Source of the DNA: DASZFV01 sp035549075
GTDB taxonomy: Bacteria; Myxococcota_A; Polyangia; Fen-1088
DNA length: 64,000 bases
Assembly: GCA_035549075.1 (NCBI GenBank)
Contig: DASZRT010000031.1
Span: 5,448 to 69,447 of the forward strand
Direction: 5' to 3'
Below, piece by piece: positions 27,405-36,163 of the stretch. A model generated the notes under the pieces. The model made no database searches. It worked only from the letters and a program-made list of their open reading frames with translations, and was not told the DNA's origin. Each line of letters opens with the position of its first letter. Position 1 is the stretch's first letter. Position numbers and translations under genes: made by a program.

Positions 27405-29789
27405 ATGGACGAGGCCGCGATACTGGCGGGCGAGTTGAACACGCGCACACGCTGGAGCCCGTTCACCCGCCCCCGGATCCTGCCGCTCGCGGCCTTCGCC
27501 TTCGCCAGCTGCGGCGGCGTCAAGACGACGGCCCCGCTCGAGGCCGGCCCGCCGCCCGCCGACGCCGCGCCGAAGGCGCCTGAGCCGCCGCCCGCCGCTG
27601 ATCTCGCGGGCACACGCACGGCGATCGATCTGCTCGCGAACGTCGTGCACGCGACCTCGCACCGCGACGGCCGCTTCGTCACCGACGCGGGCGGGCTCGA
27701 CTTCCTCAAGTACGTCGACGGCGGCTGGAAGACGTCGTTCGTCGTCGGCGAGCGCGATCCGGGCGACGGCAAGCCGGCGGCCCTCGTGTCGGGGCTCTCG
27801 GCGATGTTCTTCGTGCCCGTCGACACCGACGGCGACGGCGCGGGGGGCGACAAGCTCGCCGACGCGACGCTGTCGCTCACGATGCGCGCGGTCGCGCCCA
27901 AGCAGCGCGTCTCGATCTTCGTCAACGAGAAGCCGGTCTCGACGATCGACGTCGACGAGGTCTCGAAGCGCTACGACGTCAACGTGCCGGTGGCGACGCT
28001 CAAGCTCGGCGACAACCGCGTTCGCCTCACCTTCCGCGCGGCCGCGGACCTCGCGGGTGGTCGGCGCGCCGCCGCGGCGCTCACGCGCGTCGCGCTCGGG
28101 CCCGCGTCGCTCGGTCCGCCCAAAGATGACGGAGCGATCGTCGCCATCAAAGACGTGCGCGGCCGCCGTTCGCTCGTCACGGGCGGGACGTCGTCACGAA
28201 TCTCGTACTACGAGCAGCTCCCCGCCGACGGCGAGCTGTCCGTCGGCGTGTCGACGGCGACGCCAGGCGTGGACTACCTCGTGCGCCTCGCCGTCGACGG
28301 CCAGCCGCTGCGCACGCTGTTCGAAGGCCGCGCGACCACCGAATGGGCGAACCTGCGCCTGCCGCTCGACGCCGCCGCGATGCAGGCCGCGCGCATCGAT
28401 CTCGTCGCGCGCAACGGCGAGGTGGCGTGGGCCGAGCCGCGCGTGATCGTCAAGGCGCCGCCCGCGCCCGCGCCGCTTTCCTTCAAGCGCTTCGACCATA
28501 TCTACGTCTGGATGGTCGACACGCTCCGCGCCGACAAGGTGCACGCCTTCAACCCGAAGACGCGCGTGCAGACGCCGAACTACGACGCCTTCGCCGCGGA
28601 CGCGACGCGCTTCGCGTGGGCGCAGGTGCCGGGCACGTGGTCGCTGCCGTCGCACGCGTCGCTGCTCACGGGCGTCTACCCCACGGTGCACAAGGCGACG
28701 GCGCACGAAGCCAAGCTCTCCAAAGACGTGCCGTTCGTCGCCGAGGACATGAAGAAGGCCGGCTACCGCACGGGCCTGTTCTCGTCGAACGGGTACGTGT
28801 CGTCGAAGTGGGGCTTCGATCGCGGCTGGGACGTCAACCGCAACTTCATCCGCGAGAACCTGGCGAACGCCGCCCCGTTCTTGTGGAAGACGGCGAAGGC
28901 GTGGATCGAGCCGAACATCAAGGCGGGCAAGCGCGACTTCGCCTACCTCGCGACGGTCGAGCCGCACGTGGCCTACAACCCGCAAAAAGAGTTCCTCGTG
29001 AAGTACTGGAACAAGCCTTACAGCGGGCCCATCAAGCCGGCGCTCACGGGCGCGCAGCTCGGCCTCATCAAGGTCGGCAAGATGAAGATCAACGACAACG
29101 ACAAGGCGTACCTCGAGGCCTTGCACGACGCGAAGATCACGCAGAGCGACGCCGCGTTCGCGACGTTCATCGCCGATCTCAAGGCCGCGGGCGTCTACGA
29201 CAAGTCGGCCATCATCGTCGTCGCCGATCACGGCGATCAGTTCTACGAGCACGGCAGCGTCGGCCATGGCGACACCGTGTACCAAGAGCTCACGCACGTG
29301 CCGCTCATCATCCGCGCGCCGGGCGCGTTCCCGCGCGGCGCCGTCGTCGACGCCGACGTCGAGATCACCGACGTCTACGCGACGATGCTCGCGCTCGCGG
29401 GCATCACGCCCGAGCCGATCGTCGAGGGCACGTCCCTCGTGCCGCTCGCGCAGGACGCCGTGGGCTCCACGCCGCGCGCGGCGCTCACCGTCGACGGACA
29501 GGTGTCGCGTGGCCTCAAGGAGCAGCGCTACCGCCTCGTGCACGACGGCCCGGGGCGCATCGAGCTCTACGACGAGCTGACGGACCCGCGCGAGCAGAAG
29601 AACGTCGCGGCCGATCGCCCGATCGCGCTGCGCCAGATGCGCGGTGTGCTCGCGCTCGTGTACGCGTACGAGACGCGCTGGAACAAAACGCGGTGGGGCA
29701 CGGCCGCCAACGTGAGCGCCGCGTTCGCGACGACGGCGGGGCCGCCGGGACACAAAGGTCCCGATCCAAAATCCGGTGGGCCCAAGTAG
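27405..29789 (+). CDS. Sulfatase-superfamily lipoprotein
   Basis: The product has 794 aa. The N-terminus contains a hydrophobic stretch ending in FASC, a possible lipoprotein signal; the start could be later than ATG 27405. Residues ~70-350 form a beta-rich domain. The catalytic domain has YVWMVDTLRADK, VPGTWSLPSHASLLTGVYP, FSSNGYVSS and VADHGDQFYEHGSVGHG. In place of the CxPxR formylglycine site there is SLPSH, so Ser replaces Cys and His replaces Arg. It is probably a periplasmic or outer-membrane phosphatase/sulfatase relative. It is divergent from the membrane-anchored paralogue. Confidence 0.84.
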   Translation: MDEAAILAGELNTRTRWSPFTRPRILPLAAFAFASCGGVKTTAPLEAGPPPADAAPKAPEPPPAADLAGTRTAIDLLANVVHATSHRDGRFVTDAGGLDFLKYVDGGWKTSFVVGERDPGDGKPAALVSGLSAMFFVPVDTDGDGAGGDKLADATLSLTMRAVAPKQRVSIFVNEKPVSTIDVDEVSKRYDVNVPVATLKLGDNRVRLTFRAAADLAGGRRAAAALTRVALGPASLGPPKDDGAIVAIKDVRGRRSLVTGGTSSRISYYEQLPADGELSVGVSTATPGVDYLVRLAVDGQPLRTLFEGRATTEWANLRLPLDAAAMQAARIDLVARNGEVAWAEPRVIVKAPPAPAPLSFKRFDHIYVWMVDTLRADKVHAFNPKTRVQTPNYDAFAADATRFAWAQVPGTWSLPSHASLLTGVYPTVHKATAHEAKLSKDVPFVAEDMKKAGYRTGLFSSNGYVSSKWGFDRGWDVNRNFIRENLANAAPFLWKTAKAWIEPNIKAGKRDFAYLATVEPHVAYNPQKEFLVKYWNKPYSGPIKPALTGAQLGLIKVGKMKINDNDKAYLEALHDAKITQSDAAFATFIADLKAAGVYDKSAIIVVADHGDQFYEHGSVGHGDTVYQELTHVPLIIRAPGAFPRGAVVDADVEITDVYATMLALAGITPEPIVEGTSLVPLAQDAVGSTPRAALTVDGQVSRGLKEQRYRLVHDGPGRIELYDELTDPREQKNVAADRPIALRQMRGVLALVYAYETRWNKTRWGTAANVSAAFATTAGPPGHKGPDPKSGGPK

Positions 29790-29808
29790 AGAGACGGCGC
29801 GAGAGATT

Positions 29809-29825
29809 CACCGCGGCTCGCGGTG
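29809..29825 (+). terminator. Weak hairpin after the sulfatase-like lipoprotein gene
   Basis: CACCGC (29809-29814) and GCGGTG (29820-29825) form a 6-bp stem 20 nt after the stop codon. There is no T-tract. The DNA between here and 29905 is unusually AT-rich for this window. Confidence 0.3.
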
Positions 29826-29902
29826 TGCGCGCCCACATCTTGAAGGCGCGGAAAAACGCGCGAAATATCGGAAAAATTCGACTTCGATCTGATTCCGAAT
29901 AA

Positions 29903-29930
29903 TGGACTTCGAGCCTCGCGATCCTAGACT
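29903..29930 (+). promoter_or_regulatory. Candidate promoter of the PilZ-TM gene
   Basis: TGGACT (29903-29908) and TAGACT (29925-29930) are 16 nt apart, with 12 nt from the -10 box to ATG 29943. The short leader contains GGCC-GCAA-GGCC. The AT-rich block just upstream (29850-29903) would suit activator binding or melting. Confidence 0.4.
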
Positions 29931-29942
29931 GGCCGCAAGGCC

Positions 29943-31391
29943 ATGGGAGCTTGGTTGGGAAGACGATCGGAGCCGCGGGTTGATTACCGCGAGCCGGTTC
30001 GCGTGTTGTGGCCGGGAGAGGTGAGCGGCGTGCGCGCGCGCGCCATCAACCTGTCGCCGGCCGGGATCCTCGTCGACGCGCCGACGCCCACGCCGTGCGC
30101 GGTCGGGTCGGACGTGCTGTGCGACGTCGCGTTGCCGCGCAACGGGCAGGTGCTGCTGCGCGGGCGCGTCGCGCACCGGCGGCTGTTGTCGGCGGCGAAG
30201 GTCGGCATGGGGATCGAGTTCGTCGATCTGTCGCCGATGGAGGCGGCCGAGCTGCGCGACCTCGTCGACGCGGGCCACGACAAGCCCCAGCGCGTGCTCG
30301 TGCACTTCGCGGGCACGAACCAGACCGTGCGCGCGCGTGCCCACTCGACGGCGGCGGGCCTGCGGCTCACGACGACGTTGCCGTTTCTCAAGCGGGGGAC
30401 GGCGCTCGACCTGTCGTTGACCACCGACGGGGCCGCGCCGCACGCGCGCGGGCAGGTCACGGCGCTCGGGCTCGAGACGAACACCGTCGACGGCATTCCT
30501 CGGCTCCTCATCGACGTCGACCTCGACGAAGCGTCGGTGAGCGCGTCGGTCGATGACTCCGTCGGTGCGCACCTCGCGGAAGAGAGCGACGTCGCCGAGC
30601 CGACGCCCGTCGGCGAGTCGATGGCGGCGACGCTGCGGCAGGCGGTACCCGCCGAGATCCCCGAGCACGTGTGGGAGGCCGACGAGCTCGCCTCGGAAGA
30701 GGCGATCACCACCGTCGACCTCGTCACGCCGCCGCCGCGCACGCGGACGTTGTCGATGGGCGCGACGCCCACGCCGCTGAACCCGGAGGATCTGACGCAG
30801 CTCGTGTCGGCGCCGCCGCGGCCGCGGCGCGCGTCGGCGATCATCGCCGGCATGCTCGTCGGCGCCGCCGGGCTGATCGCGTTCGGGCCGACGCTCGCGC
30901 GTCGCGTGTCGCACACGCCCGTCGAGCCGCCCGCGATGACGCCGCCGAGCCAAGCCGTGGCCGCGCCCGCGCCCGTCGCGGCGCCTCCCACGCCACCTCC
31001 CACGCCACCTCCGCCCGCACCTGTCGAAGCCGCGCCCACCGAGGCCGTCGTGCCCGTGCCCGCCGACGAACCGGCGCCGCCCGCCGATCCTCCGCCAGCC
31101 GCGAAGGCCGCATCCGGACCGCCGCACTTCACGGTCGGGATCACCGGCTCGCTCGCGGGCGCCGTGCGCTACCCGCTCAGCTCGCCCGACGGCGTCGCCT
31201 TCAACTTGCCGCACGCGCAGCCGACGCTGAAGCTCGGCGTCTACGAGACGGCGCTCAAGGGCGTTCGCGCGGTTTGGGTGAGACCGCTCGCGGGGGGCGG
31301 CACGCACGTGCGCGTGCTGTTCACGGCGTCGCGGCCAGTGCCGAAGGTGGCGCTGCGACCCGACGGCGTGGTGGTCACCGCTTCGCGCTGA
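29943..31391 (+). CDS. PilZ-domain protein with TM helix and AMIN-like C-terminus
   Basis: The product has 482 aa. The N-terminal PilZ domain (~8-105) shows RRSEPRVDY, INLSPAGILVDAP and VGMGIEFVDLSP, matching the RxxxR and (D/N)xSxxG c-di-GMP-binding motifs with Asn in the first position. A second PilZ-like region may follow (~115-195). One TM helix (~299-318) leads through a Pro/Ala-rich linker to an ~85-residue beta-rich end (FTVGITGSLAGAVRYPLS) resembling AMIN domains of PilQ/AmiC. It could connect cytoplasmic c-di-GMP with the cell wall or secretin. It converges with the PfkB-like gene with no gap. Confidence 0.82.
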   Translation: MGAWLGRRSEPRVDYREPVRVLWPGEVSGVRARAINLSPAGILVDAPTPTPCAVGSDVLCDVALPRNGQVLLRGRVAHRRLLSAAKVGMGIEFVDLSPMEAAELRDLVDAGHDKPQRVLVHFAGTNQTVRARAHSTAAGLRLTTTLPFLKRGTALDLSLTTDGAAPHARGQVTALGLETNTVDGIPRLLIDVDLDEASVSASVDDSVGAHLAEESDVAEPTPVGESMAATLRQAVPAEIPEHVWEADELASEEAITTVDLVTPPPRTRTLSMGATPTPLNPEDLTQLVSAPPRPRRASAIIAGMLVGAAGLIAFGPTLARRVSHTPVEPPAMTPPSQAVAAPAPVAAPPTPPPTPPPPAPVEAAPTEAVVPVPADEPAPPADPPPAAKAASGPPHFTVGITGSLAGAVRYPLSSPDGVAFNLPHAQPTLKLGVYETALKGVRAVWVRPLAGGGTHVRVLFTASRPVPKVALRPDGVVVTASR

Positions 31392-32312
31392 CTACGTCCG
31401 CGCGAGGCCGGCGACTTCGAGGACTTCGGGGAGGGCGGGGATGCCGCCCAGGCCGCCGAGGTGGCGGCAGTTGAGGCCGGCGGCGGCGTTGGCGAAGGGC
31501 AGGCAGCGCTCGAGGCCCCAGCCCTGGAGCAGGCCGTAGATGAAGGCGCCGCGGAAGACCTCGCTCGCGCCCGAGCGATCGAACACCTCGAGATCGAGCG
31601 CGGGCTTGCGCACGACGAGGTCGCCCTCGAGGCCGATGCAGCCTTCTTCGCCCAGCGTGATGACGGCCGTGCGCGGGCCCATCTTGTTGAGCTCGGTGAG
31701 GCTGCGTTTGACGTCGGCCGAGTGCGAGAACTCGGCGGCGAAGCGCTCGTTGCCGATGACGACGTCGCAGATGCCGAGCAGCTCGCCCATGCCGGGGCCG
31801 AGGTGGCGCGCGTCGAGCACGACGAGCAAGCCCAGCGCCTTGGCGCGCTCGGCGGCGGCGATCTGCGCGGCGGGCGTGCGGCCGTCGACGAGCAACGCGC
31901 GCGCGCCGTCGAACAGATCGCGCGGCAGCTCGCCCGGCGACAGCGGCGTCGTGTTGCCGCGCGTGAAGCGGACGATGCGGCGGGCCGTGCGATCGTCGAC
32001 GAGGATGAACGACGCAGGCGACACGCGCCCCGGCTCGATCAGCACCGAGTCGACGTCGACGCCGAACTCTTTGAGGCCGCGCAGGATGATCTTGCCGAAG
32101 TCGTCGTCGGACAGCCGGCCCATGTAGCGGGCGCGGCCACCGAACGCGCACACGGCCGCGAGCGTCGTGCCGACGGCGCCGCCGGCCTGCATGCTGAACG
32201 CGCCGAGCTCGACGACCGTCTCGGGCGAGCGCGGCCCGACGCCGAGCTGCTCGACCATCGCCTGGCCGAGCCCGACGACGTAACCGGGCGCGTGCTCCGA
32301 TGCGTCCGACAT
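31392..32312 (-). CDS. PfkB-family carbohydrate kinase with altered catalytic motif
   Basis: The product is 306 aa from ATG 32312. PfkB features include GLGQAMVEQLGVGP, GGAVGTTLAAVCAFGGRARYMGRLSDDDFG, FILVDDRTARRIVRF, ITLGEEGC and FRGAFIYGLLQGW. The usual DTTGAGDAF box with the catalytic Asp reads DRSGASEVF, so Glu stands where Asp acts as base. Sugar or nucleoside kinase activity is the default family prediction, but this change leaves activity and substrate open. TAAATT lies 7 nt upstream of the ATG, right at the end of the upstream MFS gene. Confidence 0.86.
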   Translation of the reverse strand: MSDASEHAPGYVVGLGQAMVEQLGVGPRSPETVVELGAFSMQAGGAVGTTLAAVCAFGGRARYMGRLSDDDFGKIILRGLKEFGVDVDSVLIEPGRVSPASFILVDDRTARRIVRFTRGNTTPLSPGELPRDLFDGARALLVDGRTPAAQIAAAERAKALGLLVVLDARHLGPGMGELLGICDVVIGNERFAAEFSHSADVKRSLTELNKMGPRTAVITLGEEGCIGLEGDLVVRKPALDLEVFDRSGASEVFRGAFIYGLLQGWGLERCLPFANAAAGLNCRHLGGLGGIPALPEVLEVAGLART

Positions 32313-32319
32313 CGTGCCC

Positions 32320-32328
32320 AATTTATCA
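32320..32328 (-). promoter_or_regulatory. Extended -10 box directly upstream of the PfkB-like gene
   Basis: The minus strand reads TGA-TAAATT (32328-32320), an extended -10 element that includes the stop codon of the upstream MFS gene. Seven bases then lead to ATG 32312. This would let the kinase be expressed separately, on a leaderless mRNA. Confidence 0.4.
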
Positions 32329-35300
32329 CAGCGGGGCGGGGGCCGGACTCGTCGCGCCCGCGGGCGCGGCGCCGGCGGCGCCGGCGAGCGGATCCGACGC
32401 GGGCAGGACAGGCCGGTCGAGCACGCGCTGCGAGCGCACGAAGCGCTCGAGCGCGTCGACGGCCTTGCCGTAGGCGGCGCTCGCGTAGTGCGCGCGGCCC
32501 AGGTAGTAGAGGACCTCGGGGCGGCGCGCGACGAACGCGGCGTCGTCGGCGAGCGGCTTCAGCGTCTCGACGGCGTCCGTGTAGAACTCGGCCTTGTAGT
32601 CGAGCACGCCCGACACGAGCGCGAAGTCCTGCCCAAGGCCCGTCCACAGCGGCTCGGGCCACGCGTCGAGCAGCTTGTAGGCCGTGACGAAGCGGCGGTC
32701 GGCGATCTGGGCCAGCGCCTCGCGCCACTCGTCGGAAACCATCTTGACCCACTCGGGATGCGCGGCCGCCACCTTCGCGGGCACGACGGGCGGCGCGAGC
32801 GGCTCCGTGGGCGCGAGCGGGATCTCCGGATCGCGATCGAGGCGCGTCGACACGAGGCTCAAGAGCAGGCGCGCGTGCTGGGCCTCGGGCGACGGGCCCG
32901 CCGCCTCGGCGCGCCGGGTCCACAGCTCCGCCTCGCGCGACTTGCCGTGCGCGAGCAGGCTGCGCCCCAACAACCCTGCGTCGGCGCTGCGCCATTTTCC
33001 GTGGTCGTCGTAGCCGCGCACGAGATCCGTCACGCGCCCGTACGGCCACATCGGCCCGTAGACCTTCGCGAGGTACGGATCGAACTTCGCATAGCCGAGG
33101 AGATCGCGCGGCGCCGAGAACTCGATGCGCGCGTTGTCGTCGGTGTTGTCGGGCGCGCCCGCCGTGAACGACGCCAGCTCATCGGGCCCGAGCAGCAAGT
33201 ACGCGACGACGTCGTGGGGCGAGAACAATCCCGCGCGGCGCGCCTCGGCGCGCGTCGACGGATCGCGGAACGCGCGCGTGAGCCGATCGAGATCGAGCGG
33301 CACGGGCTCTTCGCTCGCGATGAGGATCGTGTCCGACGACAGGTCCTCGGCCGAGAACACATAGACGTAGGGGAACTCCTCGCGCACCGTGCGGTAGATC
33401 GTCTTGATGTTCCAGGGCGACATCTCGTAGAGCTGCGCCCACTGGCAGAAGATCCCGTGCGGCGCGAGGCGCGTCTTGACGCTCTTGAAGTAGTCGCGCG
33501 TGAAGAGGTTCGACACGCCCGTGAGCCACGGGTTCGACGGCTGGCTCACGATGACGTCGAACTCGTCCGTGCGCTGCGTGAGGAAGTTGCGCCCGTCGCC
33601 GACGCGCGCCGTGACCTTCGGGTTCTCGAGCGGGCGGTGGTTGTCGGCGTCGAAGAAGTGCGAGGCTCGGTAAATCGCCGGCTCGAGCTCGACGACCTCG
33701 AGCGACGCGATGGGCGCCTGCGTGATCGCGCCCGCCGTGACGCCGGAGCCGAAGCCCACGAGCGCGACCTTGGGCGGCGTCTCGGCCGGCCGCAGCAGCA
33801 GAGGCAAGAGACCCACCATGATCTGCGTCGCCATGTCGCTGTCGTTCGAGGCGTCGACCTTGCCGTTGTTCTTGAGCGAGTACGTCTTGCCCCACTGGTC
33901 CACGGAGACGGTCGTCGCCGTGCCGTCTTCGTAGAAGACGAGCTTGGGGTCCTGCCAGGCGCGCTTGTTGTTCTGGCGCGCGATGTACTCCTTGGCGATC
34001 GACACGCGGAAGAAGCCCGACGAGAACGTCACGAGGTTCCAGCGCGGCAGCGCGAGGCCGACGAGCGCGAGCGCGAAGGCGGCGCCCACGCCCACGGCGC
34101 GGCGCGCGCGCGACAGCCCGGGCGCGACGGCGAACAGCGCCGCGGCGACGGCGAGGCCGCCGAGCACCGACGCATAGATGCCGCGTTGGAGGCCCAATTT
34201 AGGGAGCGTGACGAAGCCCGAGAGGAACGAGCCGACGATCGCGCCGATGGTATTCAGCGCGTAGGCGTTGCCGATGTCGCGGCCCACGGTCTCGAGGCGC
34301 GGCGTCGCGACGCGCACCGTGAGCGGGAAGATGCCGCCCATGAGGATCGTCGCCGGCAAGACGGTGACGCAGGCGAGCACGAACTGGCAGGAGAGGATCG
34401 TGTCGACGGCGAAGCTCGACGAGCGCAGCAGCCACGTGAAGACGAAGGGCAGGCGATCGGTGCAAAGGTATGAGACGCCGACGGCGGCGGCGATGCCGAG
34501 GTGCAGGCCCGCGAGCCAGCGCACGGGGTGCGCCGTGCGCTGCGAGAGGCGCCCGAACACGGCCGACCCGATGCCGAGGCCGACCAAGAACGCGACGAGG
34601 ATGATCGTGAACGAGAAGATCGACGAGCCGATGAGCACGGCGAGCGCGCGCGTCCACATCACCTGCAGCGTCATCGCCGTCGCGCCCGAGACGATGAACG
34701 CTCCGAGCGCGACCCGCCGCGAGCGATCGTCGACGACGGCGGCGGGCGGCGCGGCTCGGCCTTCGATCGCGCCGCGCTCGGCGGCGTCGTCGATGAGCGC
34801 CTCGAGACCCGGCGCATGCGCGGCACCCTCGCGCACGAAGCGGCGCGCGACGAGCACGGCCGCCGCGAGCGAGAGGTTGAACGTCGCCGCCGTGACGTTG
34901 GTCCAGCGCAGCCCGAAGCTCGGCAAGAACACGAAGCCCGCGAAGAATGAGCCCGCGACGGCGCCGAAGAGGTTCACCGAGTACAGCGTCCCGATGCGCA
35001 GGCCCACGCGCCGCAGCTCCCACGGGTGCTGCACGAAGTGCCGCGCGAGGATCGGCAGCGTGGCGCCCATGAGCGTCGTCGGCACGAGGAGCACGCCCGC
35101 CGAAGCCGCGAAGCGCAGCACCGACAGCAGGGCGTACCGATCGCCGAAGGTCGACCACAGCCCCCGGTTGAGCGCCGGGTAGAACGACACGACCAGCGGC
35201 ACGAGCAGCGCGTACAGGCCGATCGACGCCTCGGCGAGCGCGTAGGCGCGCACGGGCGTTCGCAGGCGGTCGGCGAACTTGCCCGCCAGGTACGACCCGA

Positions 35301-35451
35301 GGCCCAGGCCGCCCATGAAGGCCGTCAGCACGGTCGAGACGGCCAGCGTCGTCGAGCCGAAGACGAGGGTCAGCATCCTCGTCCACAGCATCTCGAGGAT
35401 GAGGCCCGAAGCGCCGGACAGAAAGAAGCACGCGAGGATGAGGGCCCGCAC
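32326..35451 (-). CDS. Fused MFS-like / spermidine-synthase-like membrane protein with TPR tail
   Basis: The product has 1041 aa from GTG 35451. Residues ~1-480 contain about 12-14 TM helices starting ALILACFFLSGASGLILEMLWTR, typical of fused MFS/spermidine synthases, with the repeat TLQVMWTRALAVLIGSS. A cytosolic spermidine-synthase-like domain (~490-760) has VGFGSGVTAGAI, VVELEPAIYRAS, VGDGRNFL and VSQPSNPW. The C-terminus carries TPR-like helices and an Ala/Pro tail. The family role is uncertain and polyamine synthesis is not established. The GTG is preferred over ATGs at 35523/35541 because the first TM helix starts there and TATGGT lies 9 nt upstream. Confidence 0.85.
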   Translation of the reverse strand: MRALILACFFLSGASGLILEMLWTRMLTLVFGSTTLAVSTVLTAFMGGLGLGSYLAGKFADRLRTPVRAYALAEASIGLYALLVPLVVSFYPALNRGLWSTFGDRYALLSVLRFAASAGVLLVPTTLMGATLPILARHFVQHPWELRRVGLRIGTLYSVNLFGAVAGSFFAGFVFLPSFGLRWTNVTAATFNLSLAAAVLVARRFVREGAAHAPGLEALIDDAAERGAIEGRAAPPAAVVDDRSRRVALGAFIVSGATAMTLQVMWTRALAVLIGSSIFSFTIILVAFLVGLGIGSAVFGRLSQRTAHPVRWLAGLHLGIAAAVGVSYLCTDRLPFVFTWLLRSSSFAVDTILSCQFVLACVTVLPATILMGGIFPLTVRVATPRLETVGRDIGNAYALNTIGAIVGSFLSGFVTLPKLGLQRGIYASVLGGLAVAAALFAVAPGLSRARRAVGVGAAFALALVGLALPRWNLVTFSSGFFRVSIAKEYIARQNNKRAWQDPKLVFYEDGTATTVSVDQWGKTYSLKNNGKVDASNDSDMATQIMVGLLPLLLRPAETPPKVALVGFGSGVTAGAITQAPIASLEVVELEPAIYRASHFFDADNHRPLENPKVTARVGDGRNFLTQRTDEFDVIVSQPSNPWLTGVSNLFTRDYFKSVKTRLAPHGIFCQWAQLYEMSPWNIKTIYRTVREEFPYVYVFSAEDLSSDTILIASEEPVPLDLDRLTRAFRDPSTRAEARRAGLFSPHDVVAYLLLGPDELASFTAGAPDNTDDNARIEFSAPRDLLGYAKFDPYLAKVYGPMWPYGRVTDLVRGYDDHGKWRSADAGLLGRSLLAHGKSREAELWTRRAEAAGPSPEAQHARLLLSLVSTRLDRDPEIPLAPTEPLAPPVVPAKVAAAHPEWVKMVSDEWREALAQIADRRFVTAYKLLDAWPEPLWTGLGQDFALVSGVLDYKAEFYTDAVETLKPLADDAAFVARRPEVLYYLGRAHYASAAYGKAVDALERFVRSQRVLDRPVLPASDPLAGAAGAAPAGATSPAPAPL

Positions 35452-35460
35452 CGGGCCGCG

Positions 35461-35489
35461 ACCATACCAGCGGGCGGCCTTCCTGCTAA
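35461..35489 (-). promoter_or_regulatory. Promoter of the MFS/spermidine-synthase-like gene
   Basis: On the minus strand TTAGCA (35489-35484) and TATGGT (35466-35461) are 17 nt apart and 9 nt from GTG 35451. This supports the downstream start and a leader of about 2-3 nt. Confidence 0.45.
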
Positions 35490-35521
35490 GTTCCGGGCGC
35501 CGGGCAACCCGGCCGGCTCCC

Positions 35522-36163
35522 ATGGCGGTCAAACGCGACAATTCGACGATGTTCGGCGTGTCCGTGATCGAGGGCCTGACAGCGACGCAGGGCGATGGAG
35601 CGCGCGCCGACGAGACGGCGCTCGTCGAGGCCGTGCGCCGCGGCGACGCCGGGAGCCGCGAGGCGCTCTACCACCGCTACAAGCGGCGCGTGTTCGCGCT
35701 GGCGGTGCGGATCGTCGGCGCCAGCGACGCCGAGGAGGTCTCGCAGGAGGCCTTCATCCGCATCTTCCGCGGGCTGCCGAAGTTCCGCGGCGACGCCGCG
35801 CTCGGCACGTGGATCTACCGCTTGGCCGTCAACGCGGCGCTCTCGCACCGAGCGCGCCGGCCGGCCGTGCTGCCCGAGCCGGCCGTGGAGTCCGCCGCCG
35901 AGTCGCCGTCGTCGTTTGCGCCCGAGCCGCGCGACCTCGCGCTGCGCCGCCACCTCGAGCAGGCGCTGACGGCGCTGCCCGTCGGCTACCGGACCGTGAT
36001 CGTCCTCCACGACATCGAGGGCCTCGAGCACGAAGAGGTCGCGTCGATCCTCGGCTGCCACCCGGGCACGTCGAAGTCGCAGCTGCACAAGGCGCGCGCC
36101 AAGCTGCGCGAGGCGCTCGCGGCGCGCGGCATCACGGCCGACGAGCTGCTGGGGGCGCCGTGA
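35522..36163 (+). CDS. ECF RNA polymerase sigma factor (RpoE-like)
   Basis: The product has 213 aa from ATG 35522, or 204 aa from ATG 35549; neither has a clear ribosome site. Region 2 is seen in RDGDAGSREALYHRYKRRVFALAVRIVG-type sequence, DAEEVSQEAFIRIFRGLPKFRGDAALGTWIYRLAVNAAL. Region 4 is LTALPVGYRTVIVLHDIEGLEHEEVASILGCHPGTSKSQLHKARAKLREAL. It is coupled by GTGA to the ZAS anti-sigma gene, so the pair is a self-contained stress-response module. Confidence 0.93.
   Translation: MAVKRDNSTMFGVSVIEGLTATQGDGARADETALVEAVRRGDAGSREALYHRYKRRVFALAVRIVGASDAEEVSQEAFIRIFRGLPKFRGDAALGTWIYRLAVNAALSHRARRPAVLPEPAVESAAESPSSFAPEPRDLALRRHLEQALTALPVGYRTVIVLHDIEGLEHEEVASILGCHPGTSKSQLHKARAKLREALAARGITADELLGAP

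Noticed and set aside
30983..31020. Short tandem repeat in the PilZ-TM protein linker
   Set aside because: Only two 12-nt units encoding Pro/Thr; too short to list as a separate repeat feature.
35521..35524. CATG giving opposite ATG starts on both strands for the MFS and sigma genes
   Set aside because: Attractive as an overlapping divergent start, but the MFS gene has a better GTG start at 35451 with a promoter at the right distance, so the minus ATG is probably unused.
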